Shown piece by piece: positions 50,629 to 59,605 of a stretch of 64,000 nucleotides of DNA. The stretch lies in the NCBI GenBank assembly GCA_034933305.1, contig JAYFNU010000011.1:1-64000 (forward strand), read 5' to 3'. Every line of letters starts with the position of its first letter. Positions within the stretch are counted from its first letter, which is position 1. Source of the stretch: JAYFNU01 sp034933305 (lineage in GTDB: Bacteria; Bacillota; Clostridia; Oscillospirales; Ruminococcaceae). A model generated the notes under the pieces. It was not told where the DNA came from, did not search any database, and was given only the letters and a program-made list of their open reading frames with translations. Both the position numbers and the translations under genes were made by a program.

Positions 50629-52698
50629 TCAGCCGAAATCGTGCGTGCGATAGATCGCGATGTCGCGGTTCGAAAACACGAGGTCGCAGTATTTGTCCGA
50701 AAGCGCCCAGCCGGGCGTCTGGTACTGCGTGACGATGATGTAATCCATGCCTTCGGCCGAGATGAGGGGGATGAGCTTTTCGTCGCGGTTTTCGTAGAAC
50801 AGGTGCAGCAGCGAATCGCGCCGGACCTTTTCGTCGGTGTTGCCGTTGGAGTCCTCCATCGTGACGTAGCCCCACCCCTCGAGGTAGAACGCCCGCTCGG
50901 AGAAGGCGGTGCCGTCGAAATACTTGTTGTTGGTCAGATAGCGCCCGTCGCAGATGACGGCGTCGGCCGGCGTGTTGTCGCGCAGCCACAGCAGGCCCTC
51001 GTACTCGAGCGGCGTGACGGCCGAGCGCCGGGTGCCCGCCTCCTCCAGGGCGTCGATGTCGGCCTGCGACGTCACAAGGGTATCGCTGAAGCGGGAATAC
51101 CGCACCGACTGGGCGACGCAGTTCTTGTAGGAATCGTACGTGGGGTTGCCAATGTAGGTCCGCACGCAGCCCAGGGCCGCGGGGACGAAGACGCCCAGAC
51201 ACAGACAGACGGCCGCGCCGAAGGCAACCCGCGGGCCCGCGCTCTTCTTCTCCTTTGCGCGGCGCAGCAGCGCCGACAGCGCGAGCAGCGCGAGGATCAC
51301 CGCCGCGGGGCCGAGGATATTGACGAAATACCCCTCGCTGCTGCCCATCTGGCTGAACAGATTGAGCAGCGTGTACCCGACGAGATATCCGCCGACGGCG
51401 AAGTCGACGATGACGGGCCGCTCCTTTTTATAGATAAACACGCAGGCGACCGCGCAGACGAAGCCGAGGAAGAGCGTCGCGTCGCTTGCCGCGATATACT
51501 GCGCGGTGCACAGGATCTTCCAGAGCAGCGCGGGCAGTCTCCCCGCCGTCGCCTTTGCGAAGGCCGTCGACGTCGCCTTGTAGAGCGGCAGGAAGGACAT
51601 GCTGTCGCCCGCCCCGCCGGCATAGAGGAGGAAATAGCACAGGAAAAACGGGACGGCGTACAGAAGGCCCTTCAGGAAGACGCCCGTGTCCTTTTCGCGC
51701 AGCAGCCGCAGCAGCAAGCACCAGCAGATGCCGAAAAAGACGGTGACGGCGATGGGCCCCTTGGAGCCGAGGACGCCGACGAGGAACAGCGCGGAGACGG
51801 CGTAGCACCGGTTTATGCCCGGCCGCCGCATCGCCTCGTCGAACAGCAGCAGCGCGAGCGGCATGAAGGCGAGCCCGAGGGTGTAGCCGATGGTGTCCGA
51901 ATACAGATAAACGGTGAGTCCCCCCGCCGGGAACACCACCATGAAAACGCCGGCGAGCGCGGTGAGCGGATTCGCGCGCAGGAACCGCTTGGCGAGCGCG
52001 ACGAGCCCCGCGGCCGCAAACGGGGAGATGGTGATGAGGGTGAGCTTCGTGACGATCTCAAAGGAGGAAAGCCCCGTCACAAGCTTCAGCACCGCGGCGT
52101 AGGCGAAATAGAAGATATGGTACCGGTGCACGGTGCCGCTCATCTGCAGGATCCGCATGGGGAAGGAGCGGGCGGCGGACGTCGCGAGCGCGACGCCGTT
52201 GAGCGTGTCGGGGTAATAATTGCGCGCGCCGGACAGCGACGGGTCGAGCGTCGCGCAGGACAGAACGGCGAAGGTCGCGAGCGCCGCGAAGGCGCAGAAG
52301 ACGAGTGCGATGCGCAGCTCGCCCGCGTCGGCTTCGCCGCAGAGCGGTTCGCCGCGCCGGAAAAACAGCACGGCGGCGGACGCGAGCGCGAGCGCGAGCA
52401 CCCCCCAGGGGATGAGCGACATCGCGCCGAACGGCGCAAAGACAAAATAGACGGCCAGCAGCGCGCAGATGCCGAGGCCGTAGGACGCGCACAGCGTCTC
52501 GAGCGGCGAAAGCTTCAGCCGCAGCAGCTTCGCGGCCGCGAAGCCGGGCAGCGCGACGGCGGCGAGCTGAAAAAGAAGGAAGCCGAGGATGTCCGCCCAC
52601 GCCAGCAACAGGAAAAACCGCGCCGCCGCGGCCCATGCGAGGTAGCCCGCCGCCGTGAACAGCAGCGCGCCGCGCAGGCCGCCGGTTCTTTGCTTCAT
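50629..52698 (-). CDS. Large polytopic membrane protein, probable GT-C-like glycosyltransferase
   Basis: A 689-residue protein with about 13-15 hydrophobic helices over the first ~510 residues, then a soluble ~170-residue C-terminal part (RYSRFSDTLVTSQ through the end). External loop 1 region contains DPSLSGARNYYPDTLNG, and RYHIFYFAYAA follows, reminiscent of GT-C-type or YfhO-like membrane glycosyltransferases, although no defining motif is certain. GGAGG precedes the ATG. It is monocistronic and divergent from infC. Function unknown; a role in surface glycan or lipid glycosylation is an inference. Confidence 0.7.
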   Translation of the reverse strand: MKQRTGGLRGALLFTAAGYLAWAAAARFFLLLAWADILGFLLFQLAAVALPGFAAAKLLRLKLSPLETLCASYGLGICALLAVYFVFAPFGAMSLIPWGVLALALASAAVLFFRRGEPLCGEADAGELRIALVFCAFAALATFAVLSCATLDPSLSGARNYYPDTLNGVALATSAARSFPMRILQMSGTVHRYHIFYFAYAAVLKLVTGLSSFEIVTKLTLITISPFAAAGLVALAKRFLRANPLTALAGVFMVVFPAGGLTVYLYSDTIGYTLGLAFMPLALLLFDEAMRRPGINRCYAVSALFLVGVLGSKGPIAVTVFFGICWCLLLRLLREKDTGVFLKGLLYAVPFFLCYFLLYAGGAGDSMSFLPLYKATSTAFAKATAGRLPALLWKILCTAQYIAASDATLFLGFVCAVACVFIYKKERPVIVDFAVGGYLVGYTLLNLFSQMGSSEGYFVNILGPAAVILALLALSALLRRAKEKKSAGPRVAFGAAVCLCLGVFVPAALGCVRTYIGNPTYDSYKNCVAQSVRYSRFSDTLVTSQADIDALEEAGTRRSAVTPLEYEGLLWLRDNTPADAVICDGRYLTNNKYFDGTAFSERAFYLEGWGYVTMEDSNGNTDEKVRRDSLLHLFYENRDEKLIPLISAEGMDYIIVTQYQTPGWALSDKYCDLVFSNRDIAIYRTHDFG

Positions 52699-52732
52699 AA
52701 AGCGCCTCCGAAAAGAGCAGTCGTATGTTCAT

Positions 52733-52761
52733 AGTTTACTTTTTCGCCGCATAAAAGTAAA
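52733..52761 (-). promoter_or_regulatory. Promoter of the large membrane protein gene
   Basis: Minus-strand TTTACT (52756-52761), 17-bp spacer, TAAACT (52733-52738). Confidence 0.6.
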
Positions 52762-52788
52762 GACGGCGGGCACAATCCGCCGTGGGGA

Positions 52789-52817
52789 TTGCGCGGCGCC
52801 GCCGGGTGTGGTACAAT
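52789..52817 (+). promoter_or_regulatory. Upstream promoter of the infC operon
   Basis: TTGCGC (52789-52794), 17-bp spacer, TACAAT (52812-52817), with TGG before the -10. Tandem with the promoter at 52849. Confidence 0.65.
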
Positions 52818-52848
52818 CGAAAACAGCCGGAAATCGGGGAAAAGACGC

Positions 52849-52877
52849 TTGACAAACCCCCGCGCGGCTGTTATGAT
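52849..52877 (+). promoter_or_regulatory. Main promoter of the infC-rpmI-rplT operon
   Basis: Consensus TTGACA (52849-52854), 17-bp spacer, TATGAT (52872-52877), with TGT before the -10. Confidence 0.85.
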
Positions 52878-52883
52878 ATTATC

Positions 52884-53000
52884 CGACAATAAAGCAGCAC
52901 ATGATCTCGTGCTCACCGCGCGCCACCGGCGAAGCGGTCAATACAGCGGAGGCGTGAGTCTCCTGTTTGTATGAAGGCGCGGGATCCCCGCGCTTTTTGT
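52884..53000 (+). promoter_or_regulatory. infC leader with attenuator
   Basis: The ~115-nt leader starts with an AGCAC/GTGCT hairpin and ends in a terminator with arms GCGCGGG/CCCGCGC (about 52978-52995) and T5. It is the layout of the L20/infC leader of Bacillota, where L20 promotes termination. The exact family match needs a covariance search. Confidence 0.7.
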
Positions 53001-53031
53001 ATTTTATATCGGTGTACGGAGGTGTATCCAA

Positions 53032-53550
53032 ATAAGCGGAAAAGACCATGCCATCAACGAGGAAATTCGCGACAGCGAAGTAAGACTCGTCGGCGATGAC
53101 GGAAGCCAGCTCGGCATCATGTCGGCGGCCCAGGCGCTCAGAATCGCGGCCGAGAAAAATCTCGACCTTGTTAAAATCGCGCCGCAGGCACAGCCGCCCG
53201 TGTGCAAGATCATGGACTACGGAAAGTATCGCTTCGAGCAGCAGAAACGCGACAAAGAGGCCAAGAAGAATCAGAAAACGGTCGAGATCAAGGAGATCCG
53301 GCTTTCGGTCAACATCGGCGATCACGACTTCGACACGAAGCTTGGCCATGCGAAAGAATTCCTTGCGCAGGGCAATAAGGTGAAAGCGAGCATTCGCTTT
53401 CGCGGACGTGAAATGGCGCACACGTCGCTCGGTATCGACGTGATGAAGCGTTTCGCCGAAGCGCTTTCCGAGTATGGGACGGTGGAAAAAGAGCCGAAGC
53501 TTGAGGGCCGTTCCATGCAGATGTTCGTTGCCCCGAAACCGATAAAGTAA
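53032..53550 (+). CDS. infC: Translation initiation factor IF-3, probable AUA start
   Basis: A 172-residue IF-3. The conserved N-domain INEEIRDSEVRLVGDDGSQ begins eight codons after ATA 53032 and lies upstream of the first ATG (53119), which would cut the N-domain. No ATG, GTG or TTG occurs in frame between a good GGAGG (nine bases before) and this conserved region; ATA at 53032 is the only well-spaced codon. Non-canonical starts are known for infC and underlie its autoregulation by IF-3. The linker (KRDKEAKKNQKTVEIKEIR) and C-domain are intact. Heads the infC-rpmI-rplT operon. Confidence 0.9.
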   Translation: MSGKDHAINEEIRDSEVRLVGDDGSQLGIMSAAQALRIAAEKNLDLVKIAPQAQPPVCKIMDYGKYRFEQQKRDKEAKKNQKTVEIKEIRLSVNIGDHDFDTKLGHAKEFLAQGNKVKASIRFRGREMAHTSLGIDVMKRFAEALSEYGTVEKEPKLEGRSMQMFVAPKPIK

Positions 53551-53567
53551 CAGGAGGAACAGGCGTT

Positions 53568-53774
53568 ATGCCTAAGATGAAGACCCACAGCGGTACCAAG
53601 AAACGCATTGTAAAGATCACCAAAAACGGAAAGATCAAGCGCGCCAAGGCTTACAAGTCCCATCTCCTCAACGGCCACGGCAAGACCACGAAGCGCAAGA
53701 GAGGGCTGCGGCAGGCGGCCTACGTCGACAAGACGAACGCGGCCAACATCAAGGTCCTGCTGCCGTATAAATAA
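53568..53774 (+). CDS. rpmI: 50S ribosomal protein L35
   Basis: A 68-residue, highly basic protein starting MPKMKTHSGTKKR with GKIKRAKAYKSHLL, the L35 core. AGGAGG precedes the ATG. Between infC and rplT, as in nearly all bacteria. Confidence 0.98.
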   Translation: MPKMKTHSGTKKRIVKITKNGKIKRAKAYKSHLLNGHGKTTKRKRGLRQAAYVDKTNAANIKVLLPYK

Positions 53775-53795
53775 GAATAGGGAGGATAAAGAAGT

Positions 53796-54149
53796 ATGGC
53801 TCGCGTAAAAGGCGCGATGATGACGCGCAAAAGAAGAAAAAAGGTTCTCCGGCTCGCAAAGGGCTATTTCGGCAGCAAGAGCACGCTGTTCCGCACAGCG
53901 AAGGAAGCTGTCTATAAATCCGGCCGCTATTCCTACATCGGCAGAAAGCGCAAAAAGCGCGATTTCAGAAGACTGTGGATCACCCGCATCTCCGCAGGCG
54001 CGAAGATGAACGGCCTGAATTACAGCACACTGATGAACGGTCTCAAGAAGGCGGGCGTCACGCTCAACCGCAAGATGCTCTCCGAGATGGCCATCAACGA
54101 CCCCGCGGCGTTCACCGCCGTCGTCGAGCAGGCCAAGGCGGCGCTCTGA
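53796..54149 (+). CDS. rplT: 50S ribosomal protein L20
   Basis: A 117-residue L20: MARVKGAMMTRKRRKKVL start, FRRLWITRISAGAKMNG (about residues 57-73) in the core. An early 50S assembly protein and the expected repressor of this operon through the leader. GGGAGG precedes the ATG. Confidence 0.98.
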   Translation: MARVKGAMMTRKRRKKVLRLAKGYFGSKSTLFRTAKEAVYKSGRYSYIGRKRKKRDFRRLWITRISAGAKMNGLNYSTLMNGLKKAGVTLNRKMLSEMAINDPAAFTAVVEQAKAAL

Positions 54150-54166
54150 TCCACCGCAGTTTAAAC

Positions 54167-54201
54167 GCCCGGGCGCGCATGCAAATGCGCGCGCGGGCTT
54201 T
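54167..54201 (+). terminator. Hairpin after rplT
   Basis: A long GC-rich stem (54167-54180 with 54185-54198) followed by only TTTA. Probably the operon terminator, but with a weak T-tract. Confidence 0.6.
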
Positions 54202-54324
54202 ACGCTATTCATATCTCGTTTGCGCGCGCTGCCGACCGCGGCTATGCGGGGCGCCCCGCGCGCAATATAATATTAAAAAGATACTACTATCCGGCGCCCG
54301 CAGCGGCGCCGTGGGGGATCGCCC

Positions 54325-55110
54325 GTGAACGAGATCACCAGCCGAACAAACGAAACGGTCAAGGATGTCTGCGCGCTGTGCGCCGACGCGTCGCTGCGCC
54401 GCGCGCGGGGCCTGTGCGTCGTGCACGGCGTCAAGCTGTGCGGCGAGGCGGCCCGGCGCACGGGGCTCGCGGCGCTGTACGCGACGCCTGCGGCGCTCGA
54501 ACGGTACGGCGCGGAGATCGGCGCGATGTGCCCGCCGCAGGCGGTGACGGTCGTATCGGCGCCCGTCGCCGAAAAGATGTCCGGCCAGCCGGCGCCGCAG
54601 GGCGTCGTCGGCGTCGCCCGGCTGCCCGCGCCGGTGCCGCCCGAACGGCTCGGCGACCGCCGCCGCGCGCTTGTGCTGTGCGCGCTGCAGGATCCCGCGA
54701 ACGTCGGGGCCGCCGTGCGCACCGCCGCGGCCTTCGGCTATACCGCCGTCGAACTGTCGGACGACTGCGCCGATCTTTTTTCTCCGAAGGCGCTGCGCGC
54801 GTCGATGGGCGCCGCCTTCGCGGTCGATACCTTTTCCTTCGGCGACGGCCCCGCGCTTGCGCGCACGCTCGAAGCCGGCGGCTTTCTGTGCGTCGCGACG
54901 GCGCTGACGGACGCCGCGCGGCCCGTCACGGACATCCCGATGGACGGACGGCTCGCGCTGTTCATCGGCAACGAGGGGCACGGGCTGCCGCGCGGCGTCA
55001 TCGACGCCTGCGGCGCCTGCGCCGTCATCCCCATCGGCGACCGCGTCGAGAGCCTCAACGCCTCGGCCGCGGCCGCGGTGTGCATGTGGGTGCTGCGCGA
55101 TGGACGATAA
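54325..55110 (+). CDS. SpoU/TrmH-type RNA 2'-O-methyltransferase
   Basis: A 261-residue SPOUT enzyme. The three SpoU motifs are present: ALQDPANVGAAVRTAAAFG (about residues 116-134), LFIGNEGHGLP (about 212-222) and IPIGDRVESLNASAAAAV (about 236-253). An N-terminal RNA-binding region precedes them. GTG 54325 lies after a G-run. It probably methylates a ribose in rRNA or tRNA; target unknown. Overlaps dprA by 11 nt. Confidence 0.92.
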   Translation: MNEITSRTNETVKDVCALCADASLRRARGLCVVHGVKLCGEAARRTGLAALYATPAALERYGAEIGAMCPPQAVTVVSAPVAEKMSGQPAPQGVVGVARLPAPVPPERLGDRRRALVLCALQDPANVGAAVRTAAAFGYTAVELSDDCADLFSPKALRASMGAAFAVDTFSFGDGPALARTLEAGGFLCVATALTDAARPVTDIPMDGRLALFIGNEGHGLPRGVIDACGACAVIPIGDRVESLNASAAAAVCMWVLRDGR

Positions 55111-56182
55111 GCGGCTGCTCTGGCTGTGGCTTTACGGGGTGCTCGGCGCGTGCAACGCGAAATTTCTCGAGCTGCTGCGCCGGTACGACTATATCGGCGA
55201 GATCTACGCGCGGCGCACCTCGGCCGAGCTGCAGCAGCAGCTCACGCCGCTCGAAGCGAAAAACGCCCGCGCGACGACGCTCGATGCCTGCCGCGCGCTG
55301 CTCGAGCGGTGCGACGCCGCCGGCGTGCGCGTCGTCCCCTACGCCGACGCGCTGTATCCCGAGCAGCTGCGCCTGACGCGCGTGCCGCCCGCGCTGCTGT
55401 TCGTGACGGGCGACGCCGCCGCGCTGTCCGCCAACGCCGTGGCCGGCGTCGGTTCCCGCGCGGCGACGGCCTACGGAAGAGACGCGGTCCGGCGCATCTG
55501 CGCGCCGCTCGCCGAAGCGGGCCTGCTGCTCGTCAGCGGCCTCGCGGCGGGCTGCGACACGGCGGTGCACCGCGCGGCGCTCGACGCCGGCGGAAAGACC
55601 GCCGCCGTGCTCGGCACCGCCGTCGACGCGACCTATCCGCCGCAGAACCGGGCGCTGCGCGCCGAAATCGAGGCGCACGGCGCCGTCGTCAGCGAATACC
55701 CGCCCGGCGCGCCCCCGCGGCGCGGCATGTTTCCCCAGCGCAACCGCATCATCTCCGGGCTGTCGCGCGGCGTCATCATCTTCGAGGCCGCGAAAAAGAG
55801 CGGCACGATGATCACCGCGAGCTGGGCGCTCGACGACGGGCGCGAGGTGTTCGCGGTTCCGGGCAGCATCTTTTCCCCCACGAGCGAGGGCACCAATCAT
55901 CTCATCAAGCTCGGCGCGTCGCCCGCGACCTGCGCGAAGGACGTGCTCGACGCCTTCGGTCTCGCGCTGCCCGCGCGCCATGCCGAGGCGGCGCCGGTCT
56001 ATTCCGGCGACAAACAGAAGATCCTGCGGGCGCTCGCGGACGGCGAGCGCACCGCGGACGAGCTGCTCGAGGCGGCCGCGCTGCCCGCGCACGAGCTGTT
56101 CGCACAGCTCACGGAGCTCGAAATGGACGGCGCGGTCGAACCGCTGCCGGGCGCGAGATACCGGCGCAGACCCCAAATCTGA
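55100..56182 (+). CDS. dprA: DNA-processing protein DprA
   Basis: A 360-residue protein: N-terminal helical SAM-like region (~80 residues), an extended Rossmann-fold core with VGSRAATAYGRDAVRRI (about 115-131), SGLAAGCDTAVHRAAL (about 146-161), FPQRNRIISGLSRGVIIFEA (about 212-231) and SEGTNHLIKLGA, then a C-terminal winged-helix (about 295-360). It loads RecA onto incoming single-stranded DNA in transformation. Next to topA as in Bacillus. Confidence 0.95.
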   Translation: MDDKRLLWLWLYGVLGACNAKFLELLRRYDYIGEIYARRTSAELQQQLTPLEAKNARATTLDACRALLERCDAAGVRVVPYADALYPEQLRLTRVPPALLFVTGDAAALSANAVAGVGSRAATAYGRDAVRRICAPLAEAGLLLVSGLAAGCDTAVHRAALDAGGKTAAVLGTAVDATYPPQNRALRAEIEAHGAVVSEYPPGAPPRRGMFPQRNRIISGLSRGVIIFEAAKKSGTMITASWALDDGREVFAVPGSIFSPTSEGTNHLIKLGASPATCAKDVLDAFGLALPARHAEAAPVYSGDKQKILRALADGERTADELLEAAALPAHELFAQLTELEMDGAVEPLPGARYRRRPQI

Positions 56183-56204
56183 AGACTGAACACAAGGTGA
56201 AGAA

Positions 56205-58301
56205 ATGTCAAAACTGGTCATCGTTGAGTCGCCCGCAAAGGCGAAGACAATCAAAAAATATCTCGGCAGGGACTACGAGGTGATGGCCTCGATGGGCCAT
56301 ATCCGCGACCTGCCGAAGAATTCCCTCGGCGTCAACGTCGATAAGGAATTCAAGCCCCAGTATCTCAACATCAGCGGCAAGGAAAAGCTCATCAAGGAGC
56401 TCCAGGACGCGGCGAAGAAGAGCGATTACGTCTATCTCGCCACCGACCCCGACCGCGAGGGCGAGGCCATCTCGTGGCACCTTGCGCACCTGCTCAAGCT
56501 GCCCGTCGACGACAAAAACCGCGTCACCTTCGGCGAGATCACCCAGAAGGGCGTGCGCGAGGGCATGAGCGCCCCGCGCACCATCGACCTCGATCTCGTC
56601 AATTCGCAGCAGGCGCGGCGCATCCTCGACCGCATCGTCGGCTACAAGCTGTCGCCCTTCCTGTGGCGCAAGGTGCGCCGGGGGCTGTCGGCGGGCCGCG
56701 TGCAGTCCGTCGCGGTGCGCCTCATCGTCGACCGCGAGCGCTCCATCGAGGCCTTCGTGCCGCAGGAGTTCTGGACGATCGACGCGACGCTGCGCCCGTC
56801 GGGCGGCAGCAAGACCTTCACGGCGCGCCTGCGCACGAAGGACGGCGTCGATCCCGACGATTTCAAGCTCGAGAACAAGGAACAGGCGGACGCCGTGCTC
56901 GCGGCGCTCGAAAACGCCGAGTTCACCATCGACGACATCAAGAAGGGCGTCCGCCGGCGCGTGCCGGAGCCGCCGTTCATCACCTCGACGCTGCAGCAGG
57001 AGGCCTCGCGGCGCCTCGGCTTCACCGCGCGGCGCACCATGCGCGCGGCGCAGGAGCTCTACGAGGGCATCGACCTCGAGGGGCTGGGCAGCACCGGCCT
57101 CATCACCTACATGCGCACCGACTCGCTGCGCGTCGCGGACGACGCCGTCGCGCAGGCGAACGACTATATCGCCGGCGAGTACGGCGAAAAATACGTCTGC
57201 CGCACGCAGCGCACCTACAAGCGTAAGAGCGCCTCGACGGTGCAGGACGCGCACGAAGCGATCCGCCCGACGTCCGTCGCGCTGACGCCCGACAAGGTCA
57301 AGGCCTCGCTGACGCCCGACCAGTACAAGCTGTACCGGCTCATCTGGGAGCGCTTCGTCGCGAGCCGCATGAGCGACCAGATCCTCGACACCGTCGTCGT
57401 CAACCTGCGCGCGGGCGATTATCTCTTCCGCGCGACCGGCCATACGGTGGCGTTCGACGGCTTCGCGCGGCTGTACGAGGCGGCGACGGACGAAAAGGCC
57501 GAGACGGCCGCCGAGCTGCCGCCGCTCGAGCCGACGACCGTGCTGCGGAAGAAAGAGGTCAAGGCGACCCAGCGCTTCACGCAGCCGCCGCAGCGCTTCA
57601 CCGAAGCGACGCTCATCAAGACGCTCGAGGAGAACGGCATCGGCCGCCCGTCGACCTACGCCCCGATCATCTCCACGATCATCGACCGCGGCTATGTGGA
57701 GCGCGAGCAGCGTTCCCTCAAGCCGACGTCGCTCGGCCTCGTCGTGACCGACCTGATGATCGACCAGTTCCCCAACATCGTCGACGAAAAATTCAGCGCC
57801 GGCATGGAGAAAAACCTCGACAAGATCGAGGAGGGCAAGGCGGACTGGGTCAAAACGCTCGACAAATTCTACAAGGACTTTTCCAAAACGCTCAGCAAGG
57901 CGGAGGAGAACCTCGACGGGCAGCGCCTCAAGGTGCCCGAGGAGGAGACCGACGTCGTGTGCGAGCTGTGCGGCCGCAAGATGGTGGTCAAGACCGGGCG
58001 CTACGGAAAGTTCCTCGCCTGCCCCGGCTTCCCCGAATGCCGCAACACCAAGAAGATCGTCGTCGAGACGCCGGGCGTCTGCCCGAAGTGCGGCGGAAAG
58101 ATCCTGCTGCGGCGCTCGCAGAAGGGCCGCGTCTTCTACGCCTGCGAAAAGGGCAGGGAGTGCGGCTTCATGAGCTGGGACGAGCCGGTCGCCGAGAAAT
58201 GCCCGCAGTGCGGCGCGAGCCTGTTCCGCAAAAAGGGCAGGGCGCCCTACCTCTACTGCCAGAAGGAGGGCTGCGGCTACCGGAGGGACGAAGAGAAATG
58301 A
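56205..58301 (+). CDS. topA: DNA topoisomerase I
   Basis: A 698-residue type IA topoisomerase. Toprim domain VIVESPAKAKTIKKYLG at the N-terminus with DPDREGEAISWH (about residues 85-96), the catalytic Tyr in GLITYMRTDS (about 301-310), and three C-terminal zinc fingers (CELCG...C, CPKCGG...C, CPQCG...C; about 585-695). Relaxes negative supercoils. Its stop overlaps the trmFO start (ATGA). Confidence 0.98.
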   Translation: MSKLVIVESPAKAKTIKKYLGRDYEVMASMGHIRDLPKNSLGVNVDKEFKPQYLNISGKEKLIKELQDAAKKSDYVYLATDPDREGEAISWHLAHLLKLPVDDKNRVTFGEITQKGVREGMSAPRTIDLDLVNSQQARRILDRIVGYKLSPFLWRKVRRGLSAGRVQSVAVRLIVDRERSIEAFVPQEFWTIDATLRPSGGSKTFTARLRTKDGVDPDDFKLENKEQADAVLAALENAEFTIDDIKKGVRRRVPEPPFITSTLQQEASRRLGFTARRTMRAAQELYEGIDLEGLGSTGLITYMRTDSLRVADDAVAQANDYIAGEYGEKYVCRTQRTYKRKSASTVQDAHEAIRPTSVALTPDKVKASLTPDQYKLYRLIWERFVASRMSDQILDTVVVNLRAGDYLFRATGHTVAFDGFARLYEAATDEKAETAAELPPLEPTTVLRKKEVKATQRFTQPPQRFTEATLIKTLEENGIGRPSTYAPIISTIIDRGYVEREQRSLKPTSLGLVVTDLMIDQFPNIVDEKFSAGMEKNLDKIEEGKADWVKTLDKFYKDFSKTLSKAEENLDGQRLKVPEEETDVVCELCGRKMVVKTGRYGKFLACPGFPECRNTKKIVVETPGVCPKCGGKILLRRSQKGRVFYACEKGRECGFMSWDEPVAEKCPQCGASLFRKKGRAPYLYCQKEGCGYRRDEEK

Positions 58302-59605
58302 ACGTGCGCGTCATCGGCGCGGGGCTCGCGGGCTGCGAGGCCGCCTGGGCGCTCGCGCAGGACGGCTTTTCGGTGACGCTCGTCGAACAGAAGCCGGACA
58401 GGCGTTCGCCTGCCCACAGGCTCGATACCTTTGCGGAGCTCGTCTGCTCCAATTCCCTCAAGGCTGCGCGCGTCGACAGCGCCTCGGGCCTTCTCAAGGC
58501 GGAGATGCGGAAGATGGGCTCGCTGTGCCTCGCCGTCGCGGACGGCTGCGCGGTCCCCGCGGGCGGCGCGCTCGCCGTCGACCGCTTCCGCTTCACGCAG
58601 GGCGTCACGGAAAAGATCCTCTCCCACGCGGGGATCACGGTGCTGCGGCGGGAGGAGACGGCGCTCGACCCGGAGCAGCCGACGATCCTCGCGACGGGCC
58701 CGCTGACCGACGGCGCGCTCGCCGAAGCGCTGCGCGCGCTGACGGGGGACGAGGCGCTGTCCTTTTACGACGCGGCCGCGCCCATCGTCACGGCGGACAG
58801 CATCGATATGGAAAAGGTGAGCGCGGCGTCGCGCTACGGGCGCGGCGGCGACGACTACCTCAACTGCTTTTTCGACAAAGCCGGATACGAGGCGTTCATG
58901 CGCGCGCTCGCGGACGCCGGGACGGCGCCGCTGCACGGCGCGGACGCGGATTATCCCGTTTACGAGGGCTGCATGCCCATCGAGAAGCTCGCGCGTCGCG
59001 GCCTCGACGCGGCGCGTTTCGGCCCGATGAAGCCGGTCGGCCTCGTCGATCCCGTGACGGGGCGGCGGCCGTGGGCGGCGGTCCAGCTGCGGCGCGAGGA
59101 CGCCGCGGGCACGATGTACAACCTCGTCGGCTTTCAGACGAACCTGAGATTCGGCGAACAGAAGCGGGTGTTCTCGATGATCCCGGGGCTCGAAAATGCC
59201 GAATTTGCGCGGTACGGCGTCATGCACCGCAACAGCTTTCTCAATTCGCCGCGCGTGCTGCTGCCGACGCTCAGCCTCAGGGCGGCGCCGAACATCCGCA
59301 TCGCCGGCCAGCTCACCGGCTTCGAGGGCTATATGGAGAGCGCCGCATGCGGCCAGCTCGCCGCGCGGTTCGCCGCCGCGGCGCTGCGCGGGCGGACGGC
59401 GCGCATCCCGGGGCCCGACACCATGTGCGGCGCGCTGCTGCGCTACATCACCGCGCCGAACAGCGACTTTCAGCCCATGGGGGCGAACATGGGCATTCTG
59501 CCGCACCTCGCGGAACCCGTCCGCGACAAAAAGCAACGATATGCGGCGCTCGCCGAGCGGGCGCTGCGGGAGATGGAGGAATATCTGCATGAAGATCGTG
59601 ATTGA
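58298..59605 (+). CDS. trmFO: Folate-dependent tRNA (uracil-54-C5)-methyltransferase
   Basis: A 435-residue FAD enzyme that makes T54 in the tRNA T-loop using methylene-THF. FAD-binding VIGAGLAGCEAAWALA at the N-terminus, ELVCSNSLKA (about residues 47-56), YVYEG-type PVYEGCMPIE (about 222-231) and FGPMKPVGL. Order topA-trmFO follows Bacillus. Overlaps plsX by 17 nt. Confidence 0.97.
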   Translation: MNVRVIGAGLAGCEAAWALAQDGFSVTLVEQKPDRRSPAHRLDTFAELVCSNSLKAARVDSASGLLKAEMRKMGSLCLAVADGCAVPAGGALAVDRFRFTQGVTEKILSHAGITVLRREETALDPEQPTILATGPLTDGALAEALRALTGDEALSFYDAAAPIVTADSIDMEKVSAASRYGRGGDDYLNCFFDKAGYEAFMRALADAGTAPLHGADADYPVYEGCMPIEKLARRGLDAARFGPMKPVGLVDPVTGRRPWAAVQLRREDAAGTMYNLVGFQTNLRFGEQKRVFSMIPGLENAEFARYGVMHRNSFLNSPRVLLPTLSLRAAPNIRIAGQLTGFEGYMESAACGQLAARFAAAALRGRTARIPGPDTMCGALLRYITAPNSDFQPMGANMGILPHLAEPVRDKKQRYAALAERALREMEEYLHEDRD

